A stretch of DNA of 64,000 nucleotides from Chloroflexota bacterium (GCA_013112575.1 JABFGG010000007.1:62001-126000); one strand, 5' to 3'; numbered from the stretch's first letter, positions 52,015-60,701 are shown. Made by a program: numbers and translations. The notes: generated by a model from the sequence alone, not told the origin.

Positions 52015-52064
52015 TTGACAAATACTATTCTAATGTTAGAATGTTTGTATTCTAAGGTTAGAAT
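52015..52064 (+). promoter_or_regulatory. Promoter with two perfect operators before the padR gene
   Basis: TTGACA (52015-52020) and TAGAAT (52037-52042) with 16-nt spacing. Two perfect palindromes ATTCTAA-NN-TTAGAAT cover 52027-52042 and 52049-52064, centres 22 nt apart (two helical turns). The first covers the -10, the second the transcription start and reaches the ATG. This is a typical layout for self-repression by the dimeric PadR protein. Confidence 0.8.
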
Positions 52065-52610
52065 ATGGCAGAAATAAAGCTTTCTGAACGCGAATTACTC
52101 ATCCTCGGGCTGGTGGCCGAGATGCCCCGGCATGGCTATGAACTTGAGCAGGTGATCGAAGAGCGCGGCATGCGAGAGTGGACCCAGATCGGGTTCTCCT
52201 CCATCTACTATGCGCTGGGCAAACTGGAAGAGCGGGGCCTGATCTCTGCCGATGTCCCGGCCAATGCCAAAGCCAAGAAGAGCTACCACCTGACGGATAA
52301 GGGCAAAGCGGCCCTGGTCGAGCAGACGCTGGCAACGCTGGTGTCCGTGCAGCCCACCTACCACCCGCTATTACTGGGCATGATCCACTGGTCCGTGCTC
52401 AGCCGGGACCAGGCTCTGGATGCTTTGCAGACAAGGAAGGATGTCGTAGCCGAGGAACTACAACGAATTGAAAGCATCCAGTTCGAGCAACAACCCCTAC
52501 CGGACTACGTGGATGCCATTTTCGAATTTTCTATCGGCCAGCTACAAGCTGAAGCCGAATGGCTCGACAAGACTTTAGCCTACATGGCAACCAAGCTTTG
52601 GAATACCTAA
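52065..52610 (+). CDS. PadR-family transcriptional regulator
   Basis: A 181-residue winged-helix repressor. The N-terminal domain SERELLILGLVAEMPRHGYE and GFSSIYYALGKLEERGLIS, with KKSYHLTDKGKAAL as the wing, is the PadR pattern; the C-terminal half is a Vir-type helical dimerisation domain. PadR proteins often respond to phenolic acids or drugs and repress nearby genes. The leader is very short (about 16 nt) and lacks a Shine-Dalgarno. It is followed by the GyrI-like gene at 20 nt. The effector is unknown. Confidence 0.9.
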   Translation: MAEIKLSERELLILGLVAEMPRHGYELEQVIEERGMREWTQIGFSSIYYALGKLEERGLISADVPANAKAKKSYHLTDKGKAALVEQTLATLVSVQPTYHPLLLGMIHWSVLSRDQALDALQTRKDVVAEELQRIESIQFEQQPLPDYVDAIFEFSIGQLQAEAEWLDKTLAYMATKLWNT

Positions 52611-52630
52611 TTATTTGAAAGGGAAATGAG

Positions 52631-53236
52631 ATGAACGTAGAACTGTTCCATGACCGTATAAGAGAATTGTATTTGCCGCCAAAAAACGAATTCACGATCG
52701 TTGAGGTCCCCGAAATCCGCTACGCGGTGATCGATGGGCAGGGTGATCCCGGAGCCAATGGCAATAACCAGGCCGCGAAGTGGCTCTATTCCGTGGTGCA
52801 CCTGGTGAAGCCATTTGTCAAAGAAAGAATGGGCAAAAATTTCATGGAGCCGCCACTGGAGTACTTGTATTGGGCGGACAACGAAAAAGACTTTATTGAA
52901 GGCAACAAAGACAAATGGAACTGGCGGGCGATGATCGTGTTCATCGATTGGATCACCCAAGAGCAATTCGAGGAGGCCGTTGCTGAAGTATCACAGAAAT
53001 TAGGGCCTGCTCCCGGGACGCTGCGGCTGGAGAACTTGAACGAAGGCAAATGCGTGCAGATCATGCATGTGGGGGCTTACGAAGGGGTGGCTGCGGTGTG
53101 TGATGAGCTATACAACCAATACCTCCCTAAAAACAACTTAAAGCCCAACGGCTACTACCACGAGATCTACTTGAATGACCCGGCCCGCACGGCACCGGAA
53201 AAACTCAAGATCGTCATCCGGCAACCGGTGGCATAG
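52631..53236 (+). CDS. GyrI-like small-molecule-binding protein
   Basis: A 201-residue soluble protein of the GyrI-like superfamily. EVPEIRYAVIDGQGDPG near residue 23, the middle PPLEYLYW and VQIMHVGAYEGVAAVCDELY with HEIYLNDPARTAPEKL at the end match bacterial GyrI/AraC-effector domain proteins. These bind hydrophobic drugs or metabolites. Partnership with PadR in one operon suggests a ligand-sensing or sequestering module. ATG at 52631 follows AAAGGGAAATGAG. Confidence 0.8.
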   Translation: MNVELFHDRIRELYLPPKNEFTIVEVPEIRYAVIDGQGDPGANGNNQAAKWLYSVVHLVKPFVKERMGKNFMEPPLEYLYWADNEKDFIEGNKDKWNWRAMIVFIDWITQEQFEEAVAEVSQKLGPAPGTLRLENLNEGKCVQIMHVGAYEGVAAVCDELYNQYLPKNNLKPNGYYHEIYLNDPARTAPEKLKIVIRQPVA

Positions 53237-53237
53237 C

Positions 53238-53376
53238 AATTCATCCTCGTGTGGCTGGTCGAGTTCCTCGACACCGCCCTTGAAGCTTTCATCGACCTCG
53301 TCATTCCCCAGCGATACCCTCGCTAAGGTTGCCAAAGATGTGGCGCTGCCGCCGCGCTCATCAGCCTGCCAGCCTT
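53238..53376 (+). pseudogene. Decayed diacylglycerol kinase (DagK) fragment
   Basis: Directly after the GyrI-like stop the frame reads ILVWLVEFLDTALEAFIDLV, then IPQRYP and a stop; the next frame continues LAKVAKDVA. Together they give the DagK helix and loop (known: LNTAIExxVDL...HPLAKxAKD) split by a single-base deletion near 53317. Further bases (GCTGCCGCCGCGCTCATCA) resemble the end of the 50683 gene with gaps. The start of the kinase is missing. This is the second DagK remnant in 2.4 kb. Confidence 0.65.
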
Positions 53377-53437
53377 AGATCCCACTAGTGTAAAATAAAC
53401 AAGAAAGTTAGAGACTGCTTAAAACTAATCGCTTGTT

Positions 53438-54649
53438 ATGAAAAGTCTTGAGGGAAAATTGAGAATATCGAGATTATGGATTTTTCTTACGCTTATTCTA
53501 TGCGCATGCCAAACGCAACCCCTTGGAAATCCAAACTCAACGCCCCCAACCTCAACCAGCCCTTCTGAAAGCCAAACTACAGAAACACCGCATATCACTT
53601 CTAATCCTTCAAATCAGGCAAGGCTTTATATAAAGATAAACCAATGGGCTTCCGTTTTTGAATTTCATCCAGATGGAAACCATATTGTAATTCCCTATAT
53701 AAGCAATTCTCAAACAAATGACCTATTGATGAATGTCGACTTGATTATGCTTGAAAATGGTGACACAGCTACGCTGACTACAATTATTAATAGTGAACCT
53801 GGTTTTGTGAGCACTACAGTTCTAGATATTTCTTCAGATGGCAGGTGGGTTGCCGCAGGTACATCTTTCGGAGAAATCTACCTGTGGGATTTGGAGAGGC
53901 AAAGCATATTTGACGTGCTTCATATCGAAGAAGCAGGCAGTATTTCAGAGTTGGAATTCTCCCCAGATTCAGAGTGGCTTACCTTCGCATACTTCGCAGC
54001 TCGAGGAGAATCTCCCGCCGGTTATTTCGGTTATACAAAACTGGAAGATACCAGCATTGTTTATTTGCCCACTGAATTTCCTTTTGTAAGCGACATTGAA
54101 TTCTCTAAAGATGGGAAGACTTTTACTACGGCCAATGGCATACATTTTAAAGGGGCAGGAATCAATACTTGGAATACAGAAACTTGTTTATTCCAGCAAA
54201 AATGTTTGCCAAAGCTAGAACTATTTAAGGTCGAAGGTTTCGGTCCATTTGCTGATTACATCAGCCTTTCTCCAGATAATCGCTTTGTAGCTGCAACGGT
54301 TTATGACCCAGAGGAAGAATACAGAAAGCTCAGGATCATGGACCTTGAAACCCAAATGGAACTAACCTGGCCTAGCTCAGATACAACAAACACCTCAATA
54401 GGGCGGATTGAGTTCTCCTCCCAAGGAATATTATTTATTCAGGGGGATACTATCCGGCTAATTGAACCTATTTCTGGAAACTTCCTAGACGAATTCGAGT
54501 ATACCGAAATGGAGTTTGGAATCGCTGGGCCCTATTGGAAAGCATTTACACCCTCACCTGACGGTCAATTGCTAATAATAAATATGGGTTCTGAAGGTTT
54601 AGAGGTTTGGGAACTTCCACACTACCAACTACAATCCACCACTCCATAG
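53438..54649 (+). CDS. Lipoprotein with WD40-like propeller
   Basis: A 403-residue exported protein. A basic start and hydrophobic helix lead to ILCACQTQ, a likely lipobox (Cys about 27). A Pro/Ser/Thr linker of about 30 residues follows, then propeller blades with ISSDGRWVAAGTSFGEIYLW, FSPDSEWLTFAY, LSPDNRFVAATVY and PSPDGQLLIIN. It resembles the 17447 protein in plan. AT-rich. The ATG at 53438 has no strong Shine-Dalgarno. Function unknown, perhaps adhesion or binding on the cell surface. Confidence 0.75.
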   Translation: MKSLEGKLRISRLWIFLTLILCACQTQPLGNPNSTPPTSTSPSESQTTETPHITSNPSNQARLYIKINQWASVFEFHPDGNHIVIPYISNSQTNDLLMNVDLIMLENGDTATLTTIINSEPGFVSTTVLDISSDGRWVAAGTSFGEIYLWDLERQSIFDVLHIEEAGSISELEFSPDSEWLTFAYFAARGESPAGYFGYTKLEDTSIVYLPTEFPFVSDIEFSKDGKTFTTANGIHFKGAGINTWNTETCLFQQKCLPKLELFKVEGFGPFADYISLSPDNRFVAATVYDPEEEYRKLRIMDLETQMELTWPSSDTTNTSIGRIEFSSQGILFIQGDTIRLIEPISGNFLDEFEYTEMEFGIAGPYWKAFTPSPDGQLLIINMGSEGLEVWELPHYQLQSTTP

Positions 54650-54729
54650 TTTTCAAAAAACTACACAGCCTTTGATCGAAGTTGTCTTGAAAAATAATTT
54701 CCTCCCTAATTAATTGCTATCTCAAGAAT

Positions 54730-54795
54730 CTAAGCGAAGGCTTCGCTTAGCATTGTTCTGAATCTTCGTGTCCTCTGTGCCTCTGTGGTGAATAT
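54730..54795. repeat. Hairpin and common GTGTCCTCTGTGCC-type repeat
   Basis: CTAAGCGAAG (54730-54739) and CTTCGCTTAG (54741-54750) form a perfect stem. It is followed by CTTCGTGTCCTCTGTGCCTC (54768-54787), a word of the widespread bacterial CACAGAGGACACGAAG repeat kind; a related one is at 58568-58592. No function is evident. Confidence 0.5.
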
Positions 54796-54802
54796 CCCAA
54801 CT

Positions 54803-54811
54803 TGTTATAAT
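54803..54811 (+). promoter_or_regulatory. Extended -10 promoter of the endonuclease IV-like gene
   Basis: TGTTATAAT, with TG one base before TATAAT, lies 31 nt upstream of the ATG at 54843, and AGAAGGAACC is the ribosome site. As with uvrA and secA no -35 is evident. Confidence 0.55.
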
Positions 54812-54842
54812 CCCCCCACACCACTCAGAAAGAAGGAACCCC

Positions 54843-55697
54843 ATGGCCCTATCATTCCGTTTTGGCACCGTTGGTAAACCCATCAAAACCCCCAAGAAGC
54901 CCGGCGGGACCGTCGGCTCTGTGCAGTTCATCCGCGAGCTAGGCCTGGACGCCTTTGAGATCGGATGGGTGCGCTCTGTGCGCGTCTCCGAAAAGACCTG
55001 CGAACTGATCAAAGCCACCGGCGAAGAAGTCGACGTGGTGCTGAGCGTGCACGCCCCCTACTACATCAACCTCAACGCCGACGACGAGGAATGGCCCAAA
55101 TCCCGCCAGCGTTTGATGGACGCGGCCCATTACGGGCATCTGGCCGGGGCCACCGAGATCATCTTCCACCCCGGCTCCTATTTCGAGCGCCCGCCCGCTG
55201 AAGTGCTGCCCAAATCGATTGAACGCTTACAGGGCTGTGTGGACGAATTACGCGCCAACGGCAACCCTGTCACCCTGCGCCCCGAGACGATGGGCAAACA
55301 GGGGCAACTGGGTTCCCTGGAAGACACCCTCGAAATGGCTAAAGCCATCGACGGGGTGCAGCCCTGCCTGGATTTCGCCCATCTGCACGCCCGCACCGGG
55401 GATGGCACGATGAACAGCTACGAAGAATGGACGGCGGCGCTGAAGCTGTATCAAAAGATGCTGGGCAAAAGGGCCCTCAAGAACCTGAGCTGCCACCTGA
55501 GCGGCATCGAGTACACCGAGAAGGGCGAAAAGAACCACCTGCCCATGCAAGAGTCAGATTTCAAACTGGACGAGCTGTTCAAGGCGCTGCACGATGCCGG
55601 GGCCGCGGGGCGCATCCTCAACGAAAGCCCTATCATGGAAGAAGACGCTCTGCTTTACCAAAAACGCTGGATGAAGATCAGCGGGGAGAAACTGTAA
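54843..55697 (+). CDS. Endonuclease IV-like TIM-barrel (AP endonuclease family 2)
   Basis: A 284-residue TIM-barrel protein of the Nfo/xylose-isomerase-like group. Metal ligands can be placed in SVHAPYYINL (about residue 70), IFHPGSY (about 108), RPETMGK (about 142), CLDFAHLHAR (about 177), CHLSGIEY (about 219) and NESPIME (about 259). Endonuclease IV cuts DNA at abasic sites. The first strand is FRFGTVGKPIKTPKK. The neighbouring uracil-DNA glycosylase gene makes a base-excision repair unit likely. ATG 54843. Confidence 0.88.
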   Translation: MALSFRFGTVGKPIKTPKKPGGTVGSVQFIRELGLDAFEIGWVRSVRVSEKTCELIKATGEEVDVVLSVHAPYYINLNADDEEWPKSRQRLMDAAHYGHLAGATEIIFHPGSYFERPPAEVLPKSIERLQGCVDELRANGNPVTLRPETMGKQGQLGSLEDTLEMAKAIDGVQPCLDFAHLHARTGDGTMNSYEEWTAALKLYQKMLGKRALKNLSCHLSGIEYTEKGEKNHLPMQESDFKLDELFKALHDAGAAGRILNESPIMEEDALLYQKRWMKISGEKL

Positions 55698-55698
55698 T

Positions 55699-56322
55699 TT
55701 GAGTGACCAAAATAATTTCGCAGAACTACAAACGCGCATGCGGGCCTGCCGCCTGTGTGTGGAGGGCGGTTACCAGGTCACCCCACCCGCGGTGACCCAG
55801 GGGCAGGTAACGGCGCGCATGATGACCATCGGGCAGGCGCCGGGCATCACCGAGGTGGAGGCCAAACGGCCCTTCAACGCCGGATCGGGGACACGCCTGT
55901 TCGCCTGGCTGAGAGAAGCCGGAATCGACGAGGACTGGTTCCGCAGCACACAGTACATGAGTTCGGTGACCAAATGTTATCCAGGTCGCTCGAAATCGGG
56001 CGGAGGTGACCGCGTGCCCTCACGTGCCGAGCAAAAGCTGTGCCGCCCTTTCCTTGAGGAGGAGATCGCTCTGGTTAACCCGGAGCTGATCATCCTGATC
56101 GGCGGGCTGGCCATCAAGCTGTTCTTCCCCGCCAAGGCCAAGCTGACGGAGATCATCGGCACGCAAATGCAAACGGTAGAGGGTCGCTGGATCGTGCCTG
56201 TGCCACATCCCTCGGGGGCCAGCCGTTGGCACCAGATCAAGGAAAATCAGGCGTTGATACAAAAGGCGATCGGGTTGATACGGGGTCATAAGGAGAGGAT
56301 GTTTGGGGAGGAGGGGAATTAG
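55699..56322 (+). CDS. Uracil-DNA glycosylase-family protein
   Basis: A 207-residue glycosylase of the iron-sulfur type. Motif 1 is GQAPGITEVEAKRPFNAG (about residues 45-62) and motif 2 HPSGASRW near the end. Cys residues at 17, 20 (CRLC), in TKCYPGRS and in LCRPFLEEE can hold a [4Fe-4S] cluster, as in families 4 and 5. Uracil or other deaminated bases would be removed, after which the preceding AP endonuclease acts. The start is the TTG at 55699, one base after the stop of the endonuclease gene, with GGGGAG ahead; no ATG lies nearby that keeps the first Cys pair. Confidence 0.87.
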   Translation: MSDQNNFAELQTRMRACRLCVEGGYQVTPPAVTQGQVTARMMTIGQAPGITEVEAKRPFNAGSGTRLFAWLREAGIDEDWFRSTQYMSSVTKCYPGRSKSGGGDRVPSRAEQKLCRPFLEEEIALVNPELIILIGGLAIKLFFPAKAKLTEIIGTQMQTVEGRWIVPVPHPSGASRWHQIKENQALIQKAIGLIRGHKERMFGEEGN

Positions 56323-56362
56323 GGGGTATGATGGAGGGACGGAGAGAAATAGGATGAAATGA

Positions 56363-56623
56363 ATGAATAAGTTTTTTAAATCAATCAAGAATTTGGTTTT
56401 TCCCACATACCCTGAACCAAAAGTATCTACAGAAGAAGCTCTTGAGATCTTAAAATCCCTTGCAGACGAAAAGGGATGGACATGGCGTGAGCCTGTAGAA
56501 ATTAATTCTAAGCGGGGCAAATGGATGATATGGACACATCACGGAATCCGAGGTGTCAATGTAAGAGGAGAAATTGACCAGCAAACCGGGGAGATATTAG
56601 AAGCTGGTTTCATGCCCAGGTAA
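56363..56623 (+). CDS. Small hypothetical protein
   Basis: An 86-residue protein with a basic start (MNKFFKSIKNLVFPTYPEPK) and a C-terminal block RGKWMIWTHHGIRGVNVRG followed by EIDQQTGEILEAGFMP, which has the strand pattern of PepSY-like folds. The ATG follows AGGATGAAATGA. It stands between the glycosylase and a Memo-like gene, is AT-richer than both, and is not otherwise recognised. Confidence 0.55.
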   Translation: MNKFFKSIKNLVFPTYPEPKVSTEEALEILKSLADEKGWTWREPVEINSKRGKWMIWTHHGIRGVNVRGEIDQQTGEILEAGFMPR

Positions 56624-56633
56624 AGGACCAATA

Positions 56634-57512
56634 ATGGAACTCGACCGCGACCAACTACAAAAAGACATCCACGCCCTGTACAAACGCGAGCACGATGAGC
56701 TAGGCGAAGAAGGCACTTACCGCCTGTTGGATGAAGCTAAACAATGGGACCTGTCGGGTACGCTGGCGAATGGCGGGGTGGTGGTGTTCCCACATGCAGG
56801 AGTGGCCGAGTGCGGGCAGCAGATCGCGGCGGCAGTACATGCCTGCCTGGACAGCGGCGCGGAGCGGGTGATCGTAATCAGTGTATTGCACGCCTTCACC
56901 GAAAAAATGGAACAGGCCCGCGTTGCGGTTGCGGAAGGAGACGACCCGGCCAACTGGGAGTTCTGGGGCATGCAGGGGCCGGGCATCGAGGGCCGTCACG
57001 AGTGGACGGGCGACCATGCCCTAATCAGCTTCCGGCATTTCTGGCAGGCTGAGACGCAGCGTCGCGGCATCAAAGGGCCAGAAGTATTGGAGCGCTACCC
57101 CTACCTGGCAGGCGGCAAACCGGAGTTACTACCGGGCATTGACGAGCTGGCACGCGAAGCTGAAGATGCAGTAATTGTATCGACTGCGGACCCATTCCAT
57201 CACGGCATCGGTTATGGTGACCCACCGGAGAAGTCTTTCATGCCTGAGGAGGATGGCCTGGAGTTGGCGCAGGAAAGCATTGAAGAGGGCATTGCGCTAT
57301 TAGAAAAAGGGGATTACTGGGGTTACAACCAGCATTGCGTTACGGCCAAAAGCGACGCGCGTGATACCGGGCAGGTTTTCCGTTACATACGCGGGCCGAT
57401 GAGGGGCAATATCATAGACCTGACATATAGTGAGGCAGGGGAATTGTACAAAACCGCCGACCCGACCTGGGTAGCGGCGGCGCTGATCGAGTGGGAGAGA
57501 GTCTTTGAATAG
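56634..57512 (+). CDS. Memo/LigB-like protein
   Basis: A 292-residue protein with VVFPHAGVAECGQQIAAAVH near residue 49, SVLHAFTEKM, and VIVSTADPFHHGIGYGDPP near residue 178, in the order of the Memo/LigB-type dioxygenase fold where His residues hold a metal. Memo proteins occur in eukaryotes and bacteria with unclear activity. Length is normal. ATG at 56634 with AAGGA overlapping the previous stop. It is 5 nt from the convergent desulfhydrase gene. The match is by motif only. Confidence 0.6.
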   Translation: MELDRDQLQKDIHALYKREHDELGEEGTYRLLDEAKQWDLSGTLANGGVVVFPHAGVAECGQQIAAAVHACLDSGAERVIVISVLHAFTEKMEQARVAVAEGDDPANWEFWGMQGPGIEGRHEWTGDHALISFRHFWQAETQRRGIKGPEVLERYPYLAGGKPELLPGIDELAREAEDAVIVSTADPFHHGIGYGDPPEKSFMPEEDGLELAQESIEEGIALLEKGDYWGYNQHCVTAKSDARDTGQVFRYIRGPMRGNIIDLTYSEAGELYKTADPTWVAAALIEWERVFE

Positions 57513-57517
57513 GTTCT

Positions 57518-58489
57518 CTAAGTGCTTAATAAATCAGCTTGATAGCCCTCCGCAAACAGAGCCGGGCTGCCACCGGTGTGCCAGAAGAGCACTTTATCTT
57601 TTTTGTCAAAGAAGCCTTTGCGCACAAGGTCAATGAGGCCAGCGGCAGCGCGGCCAGTGTAGACGGGGTCTACCAGTAAGCCTTCGTGGTGGGCAAAGAG
57701 CTGGATGGCTTCTTTCTCCGCTGCTCCCATGACGGCATAGCCGCCTCCAAGATAATCGTCGTTGACCAGCACATCTTCAGTTTTAAAACTGTGGGCTGCC
57801 CCCATCAATTCCGTGGTACGGCCCGCCAGGCCAGAAACATAATCCTGCACGTCCTCGGCAGCTTCATCCACACTGATGCCAAGAATGCGGGCGTCGTAAG
57901 TAAACAACTCAGCGCCAGCGATCATACCGCCCTGGGTACCACCTGATGAAGTGGCAAATACGATCCAGTCAAAATCGGTCTTTTGATGTTGTAGCTCCTG
58001 GATGGCGTAAGCGTAGCCTGCAGCACCTAAGCGGCTGGAACCGCCATAGGGCACGATGTAGGGGGAGCGCCCCACCTCCTTCGATTCGCTCATGACGCGT
58101 TCCAATTGTTCGCCGCGGCGTTCGGCGGGGGTCCAGATGATCTCGGCACCGAGGAGCAAGTCTAGGTAAGTGTTAGCTTCGGGGCGCTCCGGTTCATCGC
58201 CACCCAGGACCAGGATGCAATGCATACCAGCTCGGCGGGCAGCAGCGGCTGTCTGACGGCAGTGGTTGGACTGGATGGCCCCGGCAGTGATAAGGGTGTC
58301 TGCACCCTCAGCCTGGGCATCGGCCAGCAGGTATTCCAGCTTGCGGGTCTTATTGCCGCCGAAGGCCAAGCCAGTCTGGTCGTCACGTTTGACCCACAGT
58401 TCAGGGCCGCCGAGCGCTTTCGAAAGGCTCGGCATAGGTTCGAGGGGAGTGGGCAGGTGGGCAAGAGGGAAACGGGGGAGAGTTTTCAT
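57518..58489 (-). CDS. D-cysteine desulfhydrase / ACC-deaminase-like PLP enzyme
   Basis: A 323-residue pyridoxal-phosphate enzyme of the ACC deaminase / D-cysteine desulfhydrase family. FGGNKTRKLEYLLADA holds the PLP Lys (about residue 49). GAIQSNHCRQTAAAARRAG and ATSSGGTQGGMIAG are typical family loops. D-cysteine desulfhydrase splits D-Cys to pyruvate, ammonia and sulfide; ACC deaminase uses a plant hormone precursor. The sequence does not tell them apart, but the desulfhydrase is the more common annotation. ATG at 58489. Confidence 0.85.
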   Translation of the reverse strand: MKTLPRFPLAHLPTPLEPMPSLSKALGGPELWVKRDDQTGLAFGGNKTRKLEYLLADAQAEGADTLITAGAIQSNHCRQTAAAARRAGMHCILVLGGDEPERPEANTYLDLLLGAEIIWTPAERRGEQLERVMSESKEVGRSPYIVPYGGSSRLGAAGYAYAIQELQHQKTDFDWIVFATSSGGTQGGMIAGAELFTYDARILGISVDEAAEDVQDYVSGLAGRTTELMGAAHSFKTEDVLVNDDYLGGGYAVMGAAEKEAIQLFAHHEGLLVDPVYTGRAAAGLIDLVRKGFFDKKDKVLFWHTGGSPALFAEGYQADLLST

Positions 58490-58604
58490 TGGGATTTAGA
58501 TTGATGATTTTTAATTGTAGATTTATTCTAAATCTTAGCGTATTTTGCAGTCCTGGCGGGAGGCAATTCTCTCACGCAAAGGACACCAAGAGCGCAAAGT
58601 CGTT

Positions 58605-59705
58605 TTACATATCGCCGGATTGATTGCTCGTTTGGGTTTTAGCGCGCAGGCGCATGAGGGACAACAGGCGCGGTAAAGCTTGCGTGTAAATTGTGTAGAG
58701 CCAGGGACGGACTGGCAGATCCCAGGCACCGATGTGACGCATAACCTGGCCGCCTAAGCCGCGTTTGAAGCGGAACACACCCCACATGGAATCGCTTTCA
58801 GTGAAGTTATCCGGCGCGCCCCATAGATCATAAGTAGTGCAACCTGCCGCTTTGGCGGCCTTGATGGCCTCCCATTGCAAGAGGTAGGTGGGCATTTTGT
58901 TGCGGTGGGCTGCAGTTGACATACCGTAGATGTACCAGGCTATTTGCTCAAAGATGAAGAGCATCAGTCCGGCGACGGGCTGGCCTTCGACTTCAGCGAT
59001 GAGGGGCTGCAACATACCAGCATCCATGAAGGTATTCCAGACGGTGAGGTAATAGTCTTTGGCGCGGATGGTGAAGCTGTCACGGTTGGCGGTCTCAGCA
59101 TACATGTTATAGAGCATGTCGAAATCACCAACAGTACCAACCCGCACAGTGACACCCTTACGGCCAGCGAGGCGCACGTTGTAGCGCGTCTTCTGTTTCA
59201 TGTTGGCCAGCAGCTGGTCTTCGTCGGGGGTGAGGTCGACCATGACGGTGTTACGGTACTGCACCTGCTCATTGGAAAAGCGCCAGCCGGATGACTTGAG
59301 TTCGGACGTAATTTCTTGCCCTAGCCCATGTTCCAGAGAACCTTCTTCATCTGGAACACCAGTGCCCAGGCGCACATCCGGGTCGATCTTAATGAAGAAA
59401 GCATTGTGTTCTTTGGCAAAAGTCTTCAGGTCGGCCAGGACACGTTGGCAAAGTTGAGCATCTTCCCAATTGAGTAATGGGCCTTTGGGAACATATAACA
59501 TCTTCAAGGTCACGGGAATAAGGGGCAGCTTGATGCTGCGTTGCAAAATCTGAGCAGCGGCAACTACTTTGCCTTCATCATCCTGCCAGGTTTTGTAATA
59601 AGGCGTCCAACCATACTGAGATTTAGCTTCGCCCCACTGCCAGGTTTGTAGCAGGTGGGGATTTGGCAGATCGGAGATTATCGCGGTCCAGGTTTGAGAG
59701 TCCAC
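58605..59705 (-). CDS. FemAB/FemX-type aminoacyl transferase, copy 2
   Basis: A 366-residue protein with two GNAT-like halves as in FemX enzymes. Features are LLQTWQWGEAKSQYGW, IKIDPDVRLGTG, VDLTPDEDQLLANMKQKTRY and APDNFTESDSMWGVFRFKRG. They transfer amino acids from aminoacyl-tRNA to peptidoglycan precursors or act on glycans. Its start is a GTG at 59705 directly behind the stop of copy 1. The two proteins are paralogues. The gene lies downstream of the glycan genes; the 115 nt to the desulfhydrase gene include a CACGCAAAGGACACC-type word. Confidence 0.84.
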   Translation of the reverse strand: MDSQTWTAIISDLPNPHLLQTWQWGEAKSQYGWTPYYKTWQDDEGKVVAAAQILQRSIKLPLIPVTLKMLYVPKGPLLNWEDAQLCQRVLADLKTFAKEHNAFFIKIDPDVRLGTGVPDEEGSLEHGLGQEITSELKSSGWRFSNEQVQYRNTVMVDLTPDEDQLLANMKQKTRYNVRLAGRKGVTVRVGTVGDFDMLYNMYAETANRDSFTIRAKDYYLTVWNTFMDAGMLQPLIAEVEGQPVAGLMLFIFEQIAWYIYGMSTAAHRNKMPTYLLQWEAIKAAKAAGCTTYDLWGAPDNFTESDSMWGVFRFKRGLGGQVMRHIGAWDLPVRPWLYTIYTQALPRLLSLMRLRAKTQTSNQSGDM

Positions 59706-60701
59706 CTAATCCCCCAGACCGCGGCGGGCCACGATGGCCTGATATCCCCAGTAGGCCCACGGAATGTAGACTTTATCAAAGGCACTGACGGCACGTTTGA
59801 GTTCGCCGCCAAAGCCGCGTTTGAAGCGGTAGACACCCCACAATCCATCGGAGCGCTGGGTGAAGTTCTCTTCTAAGGTGGTTTGATCCTCATCCGGCAC
59901 TCCGTAGAGATCATATTCCGTACAGCCCTTCGATTTGGCCCAACGCATGGCTGCCCATTGCAGCAAATAGGTGGGCATGCGATTGCGCTCCTGATTGGTG
60001 GAGGCACCATATAAATACCAGGAGCGCGGCCCGGAGGCAAAGGCCATTAGTCCGGCCAGGGGCTGGCCTTGATACTCAGCTAGAAGTAACTCGCACATAC
60101 CAAGCGGATGAAAGAGATCATATGCGCGCTGGTAGTAGGCTTTGGTATGCACGCCAAAGCCGTCGCGCTGTCCGGTGACAGTCATCATCTCATAGAAGGC
60201 ATCAATATCATCCGTGGCTCGAACTTCAACATCCTTGCGTTGGGCCAGGCGAATGTTGTAGCGCGTTTTCTGTTTCATGATGGCGAGAATGGCATCTTCA
60301 TCCGGGGAGAGGTCAACGACCACGGTGCGACGCGGCTGGATGCTGTGACGGCTGGGGCGGAATTCATTGGGGAGGATATTGGTATCTTCAGTTTTTGAGG
60401 TGACCCAATGATCCGGCTCGACCTTGAGGAACACAGCGCGGCTGGAACGACACAGATGGTCGATTTCAGGCCACAGGGCATCCCAGTTGCCACCAACAGG
60501 CCCCTTGGGGATATAGGCCAAGCTGAAGCCGAGAGGTAGACTGCGCGTCAAGACCTGTACACCACTTTCACCAGCGAGGATATGGGTGGTGCGCCAGCCA
60601 AATTCGGACTTCAACTCACCCCAAGCGGCACTTTGCAACAAATGCGCCTGGGGATGGTGGGCAGCAAAGGCCAGCCAGTCAGCTTGGGTAACGATGGGCA
60701 T
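59706..60701 (-). CDS. FemAB/FemX-type aminoacyl transferase, copy 1
   Basis: A 331-residue paralogue of the next protein: LLQSAAWGELKSEFGW, VDLSPDEDAILAIMKQKTRY and YDLYGVPDEDQTTLEENF...WGVYRFKRGFGGE match in order. It would add amino acids to cell-wall or surface glycan precursors in the cytoplasm. ATG 60701. Its stop TAG is followed immediately by the GTG of copy 2, so they are translated together. Confidence 0.84.
   Translation of the reverse strand: MPIVTQADWLAFAAHHPQAHLLQSAAWGELKSEFGWRTTHILAGESGVQVLTRSLPLGFSLAYIPKGPVGGNWDALWPEIDHLCRSSRAVFLKVEPDHWVTSKTEDTNILPNEFRPSRHSIQPRRTVVVDLSPDEDAILAIMKQKTRYNIRLAQRKDVEVRATDDIDAFYEMMTVTGQRDGFGVHTKAYYQRAYDLFHPLGMCELLLAEYQGQPLAGLMAFASGPRSWYLYGASTNQERNRMPTYLLQWAAMRWAKSKGCTEYDLYGVPDEDQTTLEENFTQRSDGLWGVYRFKRGFGGELKRAVSAFDKVYIPWAYWGYQAIVARRGLGD

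Noticed and set aside
53175..53378. Plus-strand frame of 67 codons across the end of the GyrI-like gene
   Set aside because: It overlaps the real gene out of frame; only its last part (LAKVAKDVA) is meaningful, as a frameshifted piece of a kinase remnant.
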